Origin: Vombatus ursinus
Taxonomy: Eukaryota; Chordata; Mammalia; Diprotodontia; Vombatidae
NCBI RefSeq assembly: GCF_900497805.2
Contig: NW_020954588.1
Location: forward strand, 10,097,086-10,161,085
DNA length: 64,000 nucleotides
Direction of reading: 5' to 3'
The stretch's first letter is position 1. Each line of letters begins with the position of its first letter. The notes under the pieces were generated by a model that saw only the letters and a list, made by a program, of their open reading frames with translations, made no database searches and was not told the origin of the DNA. A program made the position numbers and the translations under genes. Shown piece by piece: positions 1 through 10,254 of this stretch.

Positions 1-434
1 GGAGAGAGAGAGAGAAAGCTTGGTGCTGAAGTGGAAAGAGTGCTTTATGTGTAATCTAGAAGACCTAAGACCTAAATATGGATGTAGACAATTACTGACA
101 GTGACCATGGACAAGACATTTAAAACTTCATTTTGCTTCAGTTTCCTTATCTGTAAAAAGAATAAAATAAGAAGACCTGCCTCCCATAGTTATTGTAATG
201 ATCAAATTAACATGTCTGTAAAGTGCTTTGCAAAACTTGCAGTATACAAATGCTAGCACAGATGTATATTACAATATTTTATCATATCATATCATATCAT
301 ATTATATTACATTACATTACATAGTATTGCATTATATTATATTGCATTATATTTGTAATATACAATATATTACTGTATGTTACAATAAATAATATTAAAC
401 TACCTATTGTGTATGTGTGTGTGTTTAAGTCCTG
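1..434. other. Non-genic AT-rich sequence with a pentanucleotide tract
   Basis: No domain-bearing frame is visible. Positions 281-372 are a degenerate tandem tract built on atcat/attac/attat pentamers. A short TG run lies at 410-424. The rest is unique to my reading. Confidence 0.6.
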
Positions 435-638
435 CAGGGGTGGGGGAACCTGTGGCCTCCAGGACACATTTGGCTCTCTTGGTCCTCAAGTGTGGCCCTT
501 CGACTGAATCCAAACTTCACAGAACACATCCCCTTAATAAAATGATTTGGTCTGTGAAGTTTGGTTTTTCTCAAAGGGCTGCACTTGAGGATCTAAAGGG
601 TCACATGTGGCCTTGAGGTGGCAGGTTCTCCACCCCTG
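435..638. mobile_element. Palindromic MITE, hAT-like terminal inverted repeats
   Basis: The left end starts CAGGGGTGGGGGAACCTG. The reverse complement of the right end starts CAGGGGTGGAGAACCTG. Complementarity continues inward with mismatches (ccaaacttcacagaac against gtctgtgaagtttgg), so nearly the whole 204 bp can fold as one hairpin around about 530. There is no coding capacity. The CAGGGGT ends resemble hAT-type non-autonomous elements known from marsupials. I could not find a clean 8-bp target duplication (left aagtcctg, right tgatctag), so the superfamily call is inference. Confidence 0.65.
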
Positions 639-670
639 TGATCTAGACTTTTGTTTTGAATACATCCATA

Positions 671-753
671 GACACAGACACACAGACACACAGAGACACA
701 CACACACACACACACATATATATGCATATATGTATTCATGCATGTATGTATGT
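671..753. repeat. (CA)n then (TA/TG)n microsatellite
   Basis: An imperfect cacaga/CA run at 671-716 passes into tatatgcatatatg-type sequence to about 753. It lies between the MITE and a MIR fragment. Confidence 0.85.
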
Positions 754-754
754 A

Positions 755-905
755 TGATTTAGAGATAGAAGAGATGCCTGAAGCCATTTAATCTACCTCC
801 CTCATTTTGTAGATAAGGGAAACTGGGGACCAGAGATTTTGTGTCAGGGGTAGAATTTGAATCTGGGTATTCCTGACTTCAAGAACCATGATCTATCCAT
901 TATAA
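755..905 (-). mobile_element. MIR-family SINE fragment
   Basis: On the plus strand it reads as the reverse complement of a MIR: 'cattttgtagataagggaaactgggg', then 'aatttgaatctgggtattcctgacttcaag' and 'ctatccatta' in the expected order. It is diverged and lacks both ends. Confidence 0.6.
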
Positions 906-1583
906 TAGAAGAATAATAAAAAAGTGGCATTTCAAATCATTTTCTACCCCCTGGAAAGCTTATGCTTATGTCTTCATTCAAGACATTGATTCAAAAATAT
1001 TTATGTTATATCTGTTATAAGTGAAACACAGATATCTGAGAAGAACCACTTGCACTCACCATATTAGAGCTTCATAATTTGCTTTGAGTCATGGTCCCCT
1101 TTGGCATTTTATTGAAGCCTATAAAATCCTTTTCAGAATAATGTTTTAAGAGGATAAAATAAAATACAAATGGCTATGATAAAAGTGTTGTCAAAGTTCT
1201 TGTTTGAAATCAAGACATGCTATGAGAGGCAACTAACAACCTTCCCCCCCCAAAGAATCTCCAAAGTTAGTTAATTGCATAGAAATTTTCAGACTTCATA
1301 TTGGGACTCTAATGGAAAGTTTTAGGAGGAGATTCAAGGAACAACAAAAAAAGGAATAATTGATCTATATGTGGAAATATATTATCAATTATCTAGCTAG
1401 ACAGACATAGTAATCTTGCTTTTCAGTATAGATGTTTAAAGAAAGAAAGAAAAAAGCAAACCACATTAGCAATGGGTAATGCCAACTATCCAGAATTCTC
1501 TCCAGATATCTTTCACATAAGGCTTAGAAAGAAAAATGTGCTATTAAAAAGCTTGACTTGTCTTGATGACCATTTTCTCTCTC
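906..1583. other. AT-rich sequence with a hAT-like remnant at about 1085-1175
   Basis: Positions 1085-1175 (tggtcccctttgg, agaataatgtttt, aaataaaatac) match in order the body of the MITE at 28162-28423, so this is probably an eroded copy of the same family. The rest is unique to my reading. Confidence 0.4.
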
Positions 1584-1598
1584 AAAAGTTTGAGGAAT
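1584..1598. repeat. Left target site duplication of the inverted L1
   Basis: The sequence aaaagtttgaggaat (15 bp) is repeated exactly at 3910-3924, flanking the L1 between. Confidence 0.92.
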
Positions 1599-2610
1599 TT
1601 TGGTCTATGCCTAGTTTCTGCCATTCTCTTTTCCAGTTTTCCCAGCAGTTTTTGTCAAATAGTGAGTCCTTATCCCAGAAGCTGGGGTCTTTGGGTTTAT
1701 CAAAAATAGATTACTATAGTTATTGACTACTGTGTCTTGCATATTTAACCTATTCCACTGATCCACCACTCCATTTCTTAGCCAGTACCAAGCAGTTTTG
1801 ATGATTGCTACTTTATAATACAATTCAAGATCTGGAATATCCAGACCTCCCCTGCATTTCTTTTCATTAGTTCCCTTGATATTCTGCATCTTTTGTTATT
1901 CCAAATGAATCTTGTTATTATTTTTTCTAGCTCTATATAATAATTTTGGCAGTTTGATTGGTATGGCACTGAATAAGTAAATTAACAAGTAGAATTGTCG
2001 TTTTTCTTATATTACCTCAACCTACCCATGAACAAGTGATGTTTTTCCAGTTATTTACATCTGACTTTGTGTGGAAAGTGTTTTGCAATTGTGTTCATTG
2101 GGTTTATTACTGTAGGTAGATTCCTAAATATTTTATAATGTCTAAAGTACCTTTAAATGAAATTTCTCTTTCTATATCTTGCTATTAGGCTTTGTTGGTA
2201 ATATATAGAAATGCTGATGGTTTATGTGGGTTTATTTTATAGCTTGAAACTTTGCTAAAGTTGTTTAGTATTTCAAGTAGTTTTTTTTTTACTTGATTCT
2301 CTAGGATTCTTTAAGTATATCAACATATCATCTGCAAAGAGTTGTAGCTTTGTTTCTTCTTTGCCTATTCTAATACCTTCAATTTATTTTTCTTCTCTTA
2401 TTGCTAATTCTAACATTTCCAGTACGATATTGAACAACAGTGGTGATAATGGACATCCTTGTTTCACCCACAATCTTACTGAAAATGCTTCTAGCTTGTC
2501 CCCATTATATATGATGCTTGCTGAAGGTTTTAGGTATATTCTACTTATAATTTTAAGGAAGACTCCATTTATTCCTATGCTCTCTGGTGTTTTTAATAGG
2601 AATGGGTGTT
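1599..2610 (-). pseudogene. L1 ORF2 reverse transcriptase segment (inverted half)
   Basis: Translated on the minus strand, about 2600 to 2320 gives [47 protein letters not shown] and KLQLFADDM. These are RT finger and palm motifs, including the catalytic DD of FADDM. The end nearer 1600 gives [20 protein letters not shown] and YWLRN, typical of ORF2 downstream of RT. An in-frame TAA lies after REEK in the RT stretch, so it is not functional. Confidence 0.9.
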
Positions 2611-3560
2611 ATAAATGGGTTCATGATTTAGATATAAAAGCTTATCCTATAAGCAAACTGGGAGAGCAAGGAATAGTTCACCTATCAGATTTATGCAGAA
2701 CAGAAGAATTCATGACCAAACAGGAGATAGAGAACATTACAAAATGCAAAATGGATAATGTTGATTACATTAAATTGAAAAGTTTTTGCACTCATAAGCC
2801 AATGCAACCAAGATTAGGAAGTAGAAAATTGGGAAAGAATTTTTACAACCAGTCTTTCTGATAAGGGCCTCATTTCTAAAATATATAGAGAATTAAGTCA
2901 AATTTATAAGTAAACAAGTCATTCCCCAATTGATAAATGGTCAAAGGATATGAACAGGCAGTTCTCAGATGAAGAAATTAAAGCTGTCTGTAGTCATATG
3001 AAAAAAATGCTCTAAATCACTATTGAGTAGAGAAATGCAAATCAAAACAACTCTGAGGTACCACATCACACCTATCAGATTGACCAACATGACAAAACAG
3101 GAAAATGATAAATGTTGGAGAAGATGTGGGGAAATTGGAACAGTAATCCATTGTTGGTGGAGTTGTGAACTGATCCAACCATTTTGGAGAGCAATTTGGA
3201 ACTATGCCCAAAGGGCTATAAAAATGTACATACCTTTTGACCCAGCAATAGCACTTCTAGGGCTATATACCAATGAGATTATAAAAATGGGAAGAGGACC
3301 CACATGTACAAAAATATTTATAGCAGCTCTTTTTGTGGTGGCAAAGAATTGGAAATTGAGGGGATGCCCATCGATTGGGGAATGGCTGAACAAGTTGTGG
3401 TATATGAATGTAATGGAATACCATTGTGCTATAAGAAATGATGAGTAGGCAGACTTCAGAAAAACCTAGAAACACTTGTATGGACTGATGTTGAGTGAAG
3501 TGAGCAGAACCAAGAGAACGTTGTACACAGTAACAGCCATGTTGTATGATGACTAACATT
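2611..3560 (+). pseudogene. L1 ORF2 C-terminal segment (direct half)
   Basis: It begins YKWVHDLDIKAYPISKLG, runs through DYIKLKSFC and QFSDEEIKA, then the cysteine-rich part (CWRRCGEIG, CWWSCELIQPFWRAIWNYA), IPFDPAIALLGLY, CTKIFIAALFVVAKNWK and MLSEVSR. This is the canonical order at the C-terminal end of mammalian L1 ORF2. It is interrupted by stops. The 3' UTR of about 340 bp that follows ends in an A-rich tail. Confidence 0.9.
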
Positions 3561-3909
3561 GATAGGCTTAGCCCTTCTCAGTAATGCAAGATTTTAAGAC
3601 ATCTCCAAAAGTCTCATGATAGAAAAATGCTATACATATCCAAAGAAAGGACTATGGATTTTGAATGCAGATTGAAGCATACTATTTGCTATTTTTTTCC
3701 TTTTGTTTTCTCTTTCTTGTGGTTCCTCCTATTCTAACTTGTCCTTACAACATCACTAACGTTAAAATATGTTTAATAGAAATGTATATGTACAGCCTAT
3801 ATCAGATGGTGCTCTGTTTGGGGAGAGAGGGGAAGGGAAGGGGGAAGAAAAACTTATAACTGAAAAGCTTACAGAAGTGATTGTTGATAAATTAAAATAA
3901 ATCAATAAA

Positions 3910-3924
3910 AAAAGTTTGAGGAAT
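3910..3924. repeat. Right target site duplication of the inverted L1
   Basis: Exact copy of 1584-1598. Confidence 0.92.
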
Positions 3925-4734
3925 CAGTAATGGCAATTTTTGCACTGGACTTAATTATGACTCTTAATGAAGACCTTCCTAATGAAATGGAAGTAATAGA
4001 AAATTTGTAAAAAAAAAAAAAAGAAATAAACAATATTGACTAAGAGTTCGTAATGATCAGGTGATCAGGGAATGGATTACTTGGTATATTCAGTAAAACA
4101 AATATAATTTTAGGGAAATTATCTATCCTAGGTTTTAGAGGAGCAGATTTCAAAAGAGTTTAGATGAAAGTATAGTTTCTTAAGCAGAGATTCTAAAAAA
4201 TGTGATACCTGAAGATGGATAACTTTAAAAAAAATGATCCTGATGTTGGGGAAAAGAAAGGGGGGTGGTATTAAAAGAGTGTGGTTATACATTAATCTAT
4301 CTGATAATCTTAATTTGAAATCTATATATACAAATATTGGTAAGATCCCATAACCCTTTCAATTCAATATGTATGTGTTAAAATGCATGTATGTGTTAAA
4401 TACCTATTATTATTATTATTATGCAAATGATGTCAGGAAGACTAAATTAAGGCTTGCTAAAAATGCCAAAGAAAACAAAAAGCATATTTGGATAAAGGAA
4501 AGATTCAATGAAAATTATTGTTCTTCTTAAGGTAAATGATGTGTGGATAAAAGGAAAAGAAAATGAAGTAGAGTCATTGCTTATTTTGCTTCCTTTTTTC
4601 TGTTAAGGAAAATGAATATCATACTTAAGCCTGATTCTATGAAATAGAATGTTAAACCTATTTTGATTTGTCTTTTTCTTATTATTAAAAAATGGTGCAT
4701 TTAAAAATATGTTTGTGGATAGCTTGAAAATCTT
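3925..4734. other. Unique AT-rich sequence
   Basis: Short A-runs and an (ATT)n run near 4408-4421. No repeat family or gene is recognised. Confidence 0.5.
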
Positions 4735-5125
4735 CATTTGAAAAGGCCTATCTATGTTCTTTGACTACTTAGATATTGGAAAAAATAATTTTACTCATAT
4801 GTTTTCATCAGTTTTTAAATATTGGTTACTGGACCTTTATCAAGGAAATTTTCAGGGAAAATTTCCCCTTAATTGATCATTTCCCTTTTTTTCTAACTAT
4901 ACTATGTTACTTTGCACATATTTTTTCAATTGCATATAATACAATTTCCATTTAACCTTTTGTCTCTAAATATAGACCATTTCTGTTTAGGTTAAGAATC
5001 ATAACCCTAACCATGAATGGGAAGGCATTTCTGAAATTTTGTCATCCATTTTTCTTTAATGATATGAGCTTTTATATTTAGGTCTCATCATGAACCTTTG
5101 CCTTGAACTTTTGGTAGTTTGCAGT
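4735..5125 (-). mobile_element. Old L1 ORF2 fragment
   Basis: It follows, in the same order, the antisense ORF2 sequence seen at about 62930-63260 and 54000-54200: 'ctttgactac', 'tggacctttatcaagg', 'ttttttcaattgcatataatacaattt', then a diverged continuation. It is heavily mutated, with no end or tail preserved. Confidence 0.5.
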
Positions 5126-5179
5126 TTTAATTCTTCTAACATCATTGTGTTTTATAATTTCTCAGTTATTTAATTTCAC

Positions 5180-5455
5180 AGGGAGAATGTTGGTGGTGGG
5201 AGCAGCTACATGACCCAGAGGATGGGGTACTGGACTTGGAATCAGTAAGATTCATCTTCCTGAGTTCAAATCTGACCTCAGAAACGTACTAGCTGTGTGA
5301 CCTTGGGCATGTCACTTAATCATGTTTTCCTCAGTTCCTCATTTATATAATGAGTTGGAGAATTAAATGGTAAATCACTCTACTATCTTTGCAAAAAAAA
5401 TGAGGTAACAGAAAGTTGAATGTGACTGAATTGAATGAAACAACAACAAATGTCA
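5180..5455 (+). mobile_element. tRNA-headed CORE SINE, MAR1-like
   Basis: The head has a B-box-like gagttcaaatc. The CORE segment follows (actagctgtgtgaccttggg, gtcacttaatc). The marsupial 3' part (tgagttggag, aatcactctactatctttgc, gtgactgaattgaatgaaac) ends in an aacaac tail. Several small indels indicate an old copy. Confidence 0.85.
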
Positions 5456-7034
5456 GTGGTATTGATAAAGGCTTTAATATATGCCTAGCCTATTTTCATT
5501 AAGATTTTATATATAAATGATCTGGCAAGGTAGGATCATGATTCAGTGATGTATTCTCTATCTCCATATTTCCTTAAAGTCTCATCAATTATATTTTCCA
5601 ATCCTTTAGGATTTTTCATTCTTTGAAATATCTTGAAAATTAATTCATGAATACCCTTAAATTCAATTACCTTTACCACAGATTTCTTCTGTATATATTC
5701 AGGTACAGGCAACCACCATTCCTGATTTCATCTCCATAAATGCCATTATGGCTTTCTGAGAGCATCAAATGTTGGAGTGATAAATTTTAAATTTAAATTT
5801 AAATTTAAAGTCCACTGTGTTCAGTCATCATTTCCATTGATAATAAAGTGCCATAAAATCACTAGCAGATCTGTTTCATTCATCATCTGTTGTCTTTGAC
5901 TTTAATCTGAAAGCAGCCTAACATAAATGAACCTCACACTAAGCTTTCAAGGCATGTTTTCTCTTCTTATTTAATTGATTGTCTAGTGAAACTACTTCCC
6001 TCTCCTTCCACAATATTTTGCAAATGAACTTGTTAAACAATGATTCCCTTGCCTTCCATGTTTCCAGGCTTGTAAAGGAGTTCAAATGTCTGCTGGCTGC
6101 CAGTATTTCTGGGATTTTTTGTTGCAGTCACTTTTTCACTGCTTGGTGTTCTATAAAAGAAAATGTGTGAGTGAATATTTTTACTTTTGTACATATCTTT
6201 TTTTTTTTGCAGAGTCAACAATTTTAAAAAGGTCATGCTAGAGCTGATGAAATTGCTCCTAATGCCAACTTCTTTTTTCTTCTCCCCTCAATTTGTTATA
6301 TGCTTTGACATTCATTCTAACTAGCCTATGATCTGCTTTTGGACAGACAGCTGATTCAGAATCAACTGATTTTTGAAACAGCTATTATATTGATATCTAG
6401 TCATACCTTTTCTGTTAAGATATAGTCATCTTCCATTTTTGTCATGCCACTGACTGATGATCACATCTAATATTTTCAGTCATTCTTCTGTGTAATGATA
6501 ACTCTCCACTTCTTCCATTCCTACCAACAAGTTGCTAAATTAATCTAAATGAAATTTAATATCTGTGCCAAATGGATAAGTAATAATTAATTCTTGTAGT
6601 CCACCCCTAACTGGGCTCTCACTAAAGCAAGGCAATTGTTTTATTTCTCCTTAATTTATCTCTTACTTGAAGAAGTTTCTATTTTCCCCCTATTAATCCC
6701 CACACTCAAGTAACTTCTCTCTTCTCCCCTTCTATCAACTGAAGGACTACCTCATGAAAAAAAAACTGAAAAAACAAACAAACAAAAGCCATAAGTTCCT
6801 CTTTCCATCACTTGATCTTAAAACTCTATCATGTCTTTCCTTATAGTCTCAGAGAAAAAGAAGAACTTTCTTTTAGACAAGGATAGCCTTACTGTTCACT
6901 AGATTTCATTTCCTCCTATCTTCAGCAATTTGAATCTTGTTATCTGCTATCTCTCTCAAACCTTCAACTTCTCCCTATCAAATGGTTCTTTGACTAGTCA
7001 CTAAGTTTTGCTATCCCCTTAAGCTATTGTCTTC
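5456..7034. other. Unique AT-rich sequence
   Basis: No gene is recognised. Positions 5782-5810 are a short (aaattt)n tract. Positions 6640-7000 are pyrimidine-rich and may be an old repeat I cannot name. Confidence 0.45.
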
Positions 7035-7335
7035 ACTTGAGAGCCTGTACAGATCTCCTTTTTATTACTTTAATGATTTTCTTACTTTCAGTTTTATTAA
7101 TCTCTCTTTTGATTGTTAGGATTTCCAATTTGGTGCTAAATTGGGGATTTTTCATTTGTTCTTTTCCTAGATTTTTTATTTGTATGCCCCGTTCATTGCT
7201 CTGTTCTTTCTCTATTTTACTGATGTAAGCATTTAGAGATATAAATTTTCCTTTAAATACTGCTTTGGCTGCATCAGATAAATTTTGTTATGTTGTCTCA
7301 TTATTGTCTTCTATTTGATGATTTTTCTATTGTTT

Positions 7336-8274
7336 CTATAATTTGTTGTTTGACCACTCATTCTTTAGGATTAGATTATTTAGTTTCCAAATAATTTTTA
7401 ATCTGCCTTCCCATGGTCCTTTACTAAATGCAATTTTTATTGCATCATGATCTGAAAATGATGCATTTAATATTTTTGCTTTTCTGCGTTGGATTGTGAG
7501 CATTTTATACCCTAATACATGATTAGGTTTTGTGTAGGTTATATGTACTGCTGAGGAAAAAAATATATATTCCTTTCTATCCTCTTTCAATTTTCTCCAG
7601 AGGTCTATCATATCTAATTTTTCTAAAATTCTATTCCTCCCCTTAATTTCTTCTTAATTTTGTGGTTAGATTTATCTAGTTTTGAGAAGGGAAAATTGAG
7701 GTCCCCTCCTATTATACTTTTACTATCTATTTCCTCCTATTATGCATTTAACTTCTTTAGAAATTTGGATGTGATACCACTTGGTGCATATATATATAAA
7801 TATATGTATATATATATACATATATATATACACACACACACTATCTATATAGAAGCATATATACACATAATATTGATATTACTTCATTACCTATGGTACC
7901 TCTTAGCAAGATGTACTTTACTTCCTTGTCTCTTTTAATAAGATCTATTTTTACTTTTGCTTTGTCTGAGATCATGATTGCTACTCCTGTTTTTTTTTTT
8001 CTTAACTTCAGCTGAAGCATATTTTCTGGTCTAGCCTTTTATCTTACTAGGTACATTTTCTCTGCTTCAAATGTGTTTCTTGTACACAACATATAGGATT
8101 CTGGTTTTTAAACCACTCTGCTATCCAATTCTGTTTTATTAGAGAGTTCATCCTATTCACAGTCACATTTATGATTACTATTTCCCCCATCCTATTTTCC
8201 CATATATATAAATTATTTTCTTTCACCCTGTTCCTCCTGACCAGTACTTTCCTTCTAACCACAGACTCCCTCAA
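7336..8274 (-). pseudogene. L1 ORF2 endonuclease domain (broken)
   Basis: Minus-strand translation at 8274-8047 gives NSLIKQNWIAEWFKNQNP and CCVQETHLK, the N-terminal endonuclease motif with the catalytic QETHL glutamate. Near 7980-7920 comes VAIMISDKAKVKIDLIKR. At 7611-7336 come EYIFFSSA, FSDHDAIKIAF (the SDH catalytic motif) and WKLNNLILKNEW. The frame is interrupted between these blocks and a TA-rich microsatellite sits at 7785-7870. Confidence 0.85.
7785..7870. repeat. (TA)n/(TATATG)n/(CA)n compound microsatellite
   Basis: A TA-rich run with a central cacacacaca block, inside the L1 endonuclease region. Confidence 0.85.
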
Positions 8275-8404
8275 TCTTCTTTCCCTTCTATTAGTCCCAC
8301 CCCTTTTTTCTTGCCTCCTTCACCTATTACTTCCCTATAGGGTAAGACAGATTTCTATACCAGACTGAATGTGTATGTTATTCACTGTTTGAGTCAAATC
8401 CAAG

Positions 8405-9550
8405 TCTTGTATATGAAAATCAAATTTTCTGTTCAGCTCTGGTCTTTTCATCAGAAATGTTTGAAATCCTCTATTTCATTGAATGCCTTTATTTTTTCTC
8501 CTGAAAGATTGTGATCATTTCTTTTTTGGGTAGTTGATTCTTTGGTACTTGATTCCTTCCAGAATATTATATTTTAAGCCCTCCAATCTTGTAACAAGTC
8601 CTGTGTGGTTCTGTCTGTGATTCCTTGATATTTGAATTATTTCTTTCTGGCTGCTTGAAGTATTTTTTCCTTGAACTGAGTATTCTGGAATTTGGCTATA
8701 ATATTCCTGGGAGATTTCATTTTGGGATCTGTTTCAGGAAGTGATTGATTGACACTTTCAATTAGTATTTTATTCTCTGGTTCCATTGTATCAGGCAATT
8801 TTCCTTAATAATTTCTTGAAAGATGCTATCCAGGCTTTATTTTTTTATCATGACTTTCAGGTAGTTCAATGATTCTTACATTATCTCCCCTGGATCTATT
8901 TTCCATGTCAGTTGTTTTTTAAATGAATTATTTTACATTTTCTTCTTTTTATATATTTTTTATTTTATTTGATTGATTCTTAATGTCTCATAGAGTCATT
9001 AGCTTTCACTTGCCTGATTCTAATTTTGAAGGAATTATTTTCTTCAGTTAGCTTTTGTACCTTCTCTGTTCAGCCAATTCTATTCTTTAAGGAATTGTTT
9101 TCTTCAGTGTGTTTTTGTATCACCTTTTCCAATGGTCCAATTTTACTTTTTAAGGAATTGTTTTCATCAGTGGATTTGTGTACCTTTTTATCTAGTTGGC
9201 CAATTCTACTTTTTAAGCAGATTTTTTAAGTGAATTTTTGTATATAATTTCCCATTTTTTGTGTTTTCTTTACTAAGATGTTGACTCTTCATAATTCTTC
9301 TGCACAACTCTCATTTGTTTCCCCAATTTCCCCTCTACCTCTCTTATTTGATTTTTGAAATCCTTTTTGAGCTTTCCCAGAATGGCTTTTTGCCTGAGAC
9401 TAATTCATGTTTTTATTTGAGGCTTCAAAACTTGGCATTTTAATGTTGTTGTACTTTTCTGAGTTTGTGTTTTGATCTTCCCTGTTGCCATAGTAGCTTT
9501 CTATGGTCAGGGCTTTTTTCTCCCCTCATTTTCCAGCCTGTACATGACTT
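8405..9550 (-). pseudogene. L1 ORF1 (broken), coiled coil of 21-residue repeats
   Basis: The antisense strand near 9015-9235 shows a block (ttaaggaattattttcttcag and variants) repeated at a spacing of about 63 bp. In the coding sense this is a three-heptad, 21-residue repeat of the coiled coil. The RNA-binding and C-terminal parts lie at 8410-8900. No continuous frame remains. ORF1p is known as the RNA-binding trimer needed for L1 retrotransposition. Confidence 0.75.
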
Positions 9551-10035
9551 TTAAAGTTGAGCTCTGCTTCTGGCATACAGGAGGCACTGTCCCAAGCTTC
9601 TTGCATTGTAGACAGAGACTGGTCACTAGCTTTCTGTGCTGGGACTTTGGGGTCTGGTGTCTCCCTTGTTGTACTTGGGGGATCAGGGCTGGCCTGCTGT
9701 GCTGTGGGAGTAGTGACCTCACAGCTTGCCCTTTATGTAGCTGGCTTGCTGAGCTAGGGCTGTGGAGGCCTTGGTTGCTGATCTATGCTGGAGATACTGG
9801 CTTCCTGAAGGCTTGCCCAGACACTGTCTGAGCTGGGCTACACTCTCCTTTTCCCCAACTGAAACAAACATTTCCTCTAGTCCTTCTAAGTTATTTTCTG
9901 CTGGAAAATTGTTTTACCCCACCTTTTTGTGGGTTTTGTCACTCCAGAATTCATTTTGAGACTTGATTTAAAGTTGTTTCAAGGGAAATTGAGGAGACCT
10001 CAGGCAAGTTCCTGCCTTTTCTCCTCCATCTAGGG

Positions 10036-10125
10036 AATGTCTGACACTAGATTTGAATTCATGTCTTCCCAACTTGAGGACAAGTACTCTATCCCATGAA
10101 CCACCTAGTTCCCTATTGGTACTGT
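10036..10125 (-). mobile_element. SINE head fragment
   Basis: 'gatttgaattcatgtcttccc' then 'ctctatcccatgaaccacctag' is the reverse complement of a marsupial tRNA-headed SINE, immediately beyond the 5' end of the L1. Confidence 0.55.
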
Positions 10126-10144
10126 TAGAAAAGATAAAATAATA

Positions 10145-10158
10145 CATATAAATATATT

Positions 10159-10189
<31 letters not shown>

Positions 10190-10205
10190 GTATATGTGTG
10201 TATGT
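10145..10205. repeat. (TG)n(TA)n microsatellite
   Basis: gtgtgtgtgta followed by a pure TA run and a tg-rich end. Confidence 0.9.
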
Positions 10206-10254
10206 TGTTTCAAAAGAACAATAAGCATGACTTGGTAACAAACAATATGGAAAT

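Larger units (their letters stand above)
1599..3909 (+). mobile_element. 5'-truncated L1 with 5' inversion (twin-priming structure)
   Basis: The insertion has two parts. Positions 1599 to about 2610 are L1 ORF2 in minus orientation, from the RT domain (FADDM motif near 2330, [12 protein letters not shown] near 2430-2470) down to the QWNR and KTGKENG region. From about 2611 to 3909 the element continues in plus orientation with the next part of ORF2 (KWVHDLD), the C-terminal CWWSCELIQPFW and GEWLNKLWYMNVMEYHCAIR segment, a 3' UTR and an A-rich end (aataaatcaataaaa). The inverted piece ends in ORF2 just before the point where the direct piece begins. An exact 15-bp target duplication flanks the whole, so this was one insertion event. 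Several stops and shifts make it non-coding. Confidence 0.93.
7035..10035 (-). mobile_element. L1 with 5' end present and 3' half absent
   Basis: Reading on the minus strand from about 10035: a 5' UTR, an ORF1-like region with coiled-coil repeats (about 9550 to 8405), an inter-ORF spacer (about 8400 to 8280), then ORF2 from its start through most of the endonuclease domain. The sequence stops at about 7035. RT, C-terminal part, 3' UTR and tail are all missing. LINEs usually lose the 5' end, so this copy was probably cut by a later deletion or rearrangement. Confidence 0.8.

Noticed and set aside
2361-2861. 166-codon plus-strand frame as a gene
   Set aside because: Its first half is antisense to L1 RT and its second half is L1 ORF2 sense; it simply crosses the inversion joint.
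9472-9831. 119-codon plus-strand frame, rich in Leu, Cys and Trp
   Set aside because: It is antisense to the 5' UTR and start of ORF1 of the minus-strand L1. Similar antisense frames occur in the HAL1 5' UTRs.
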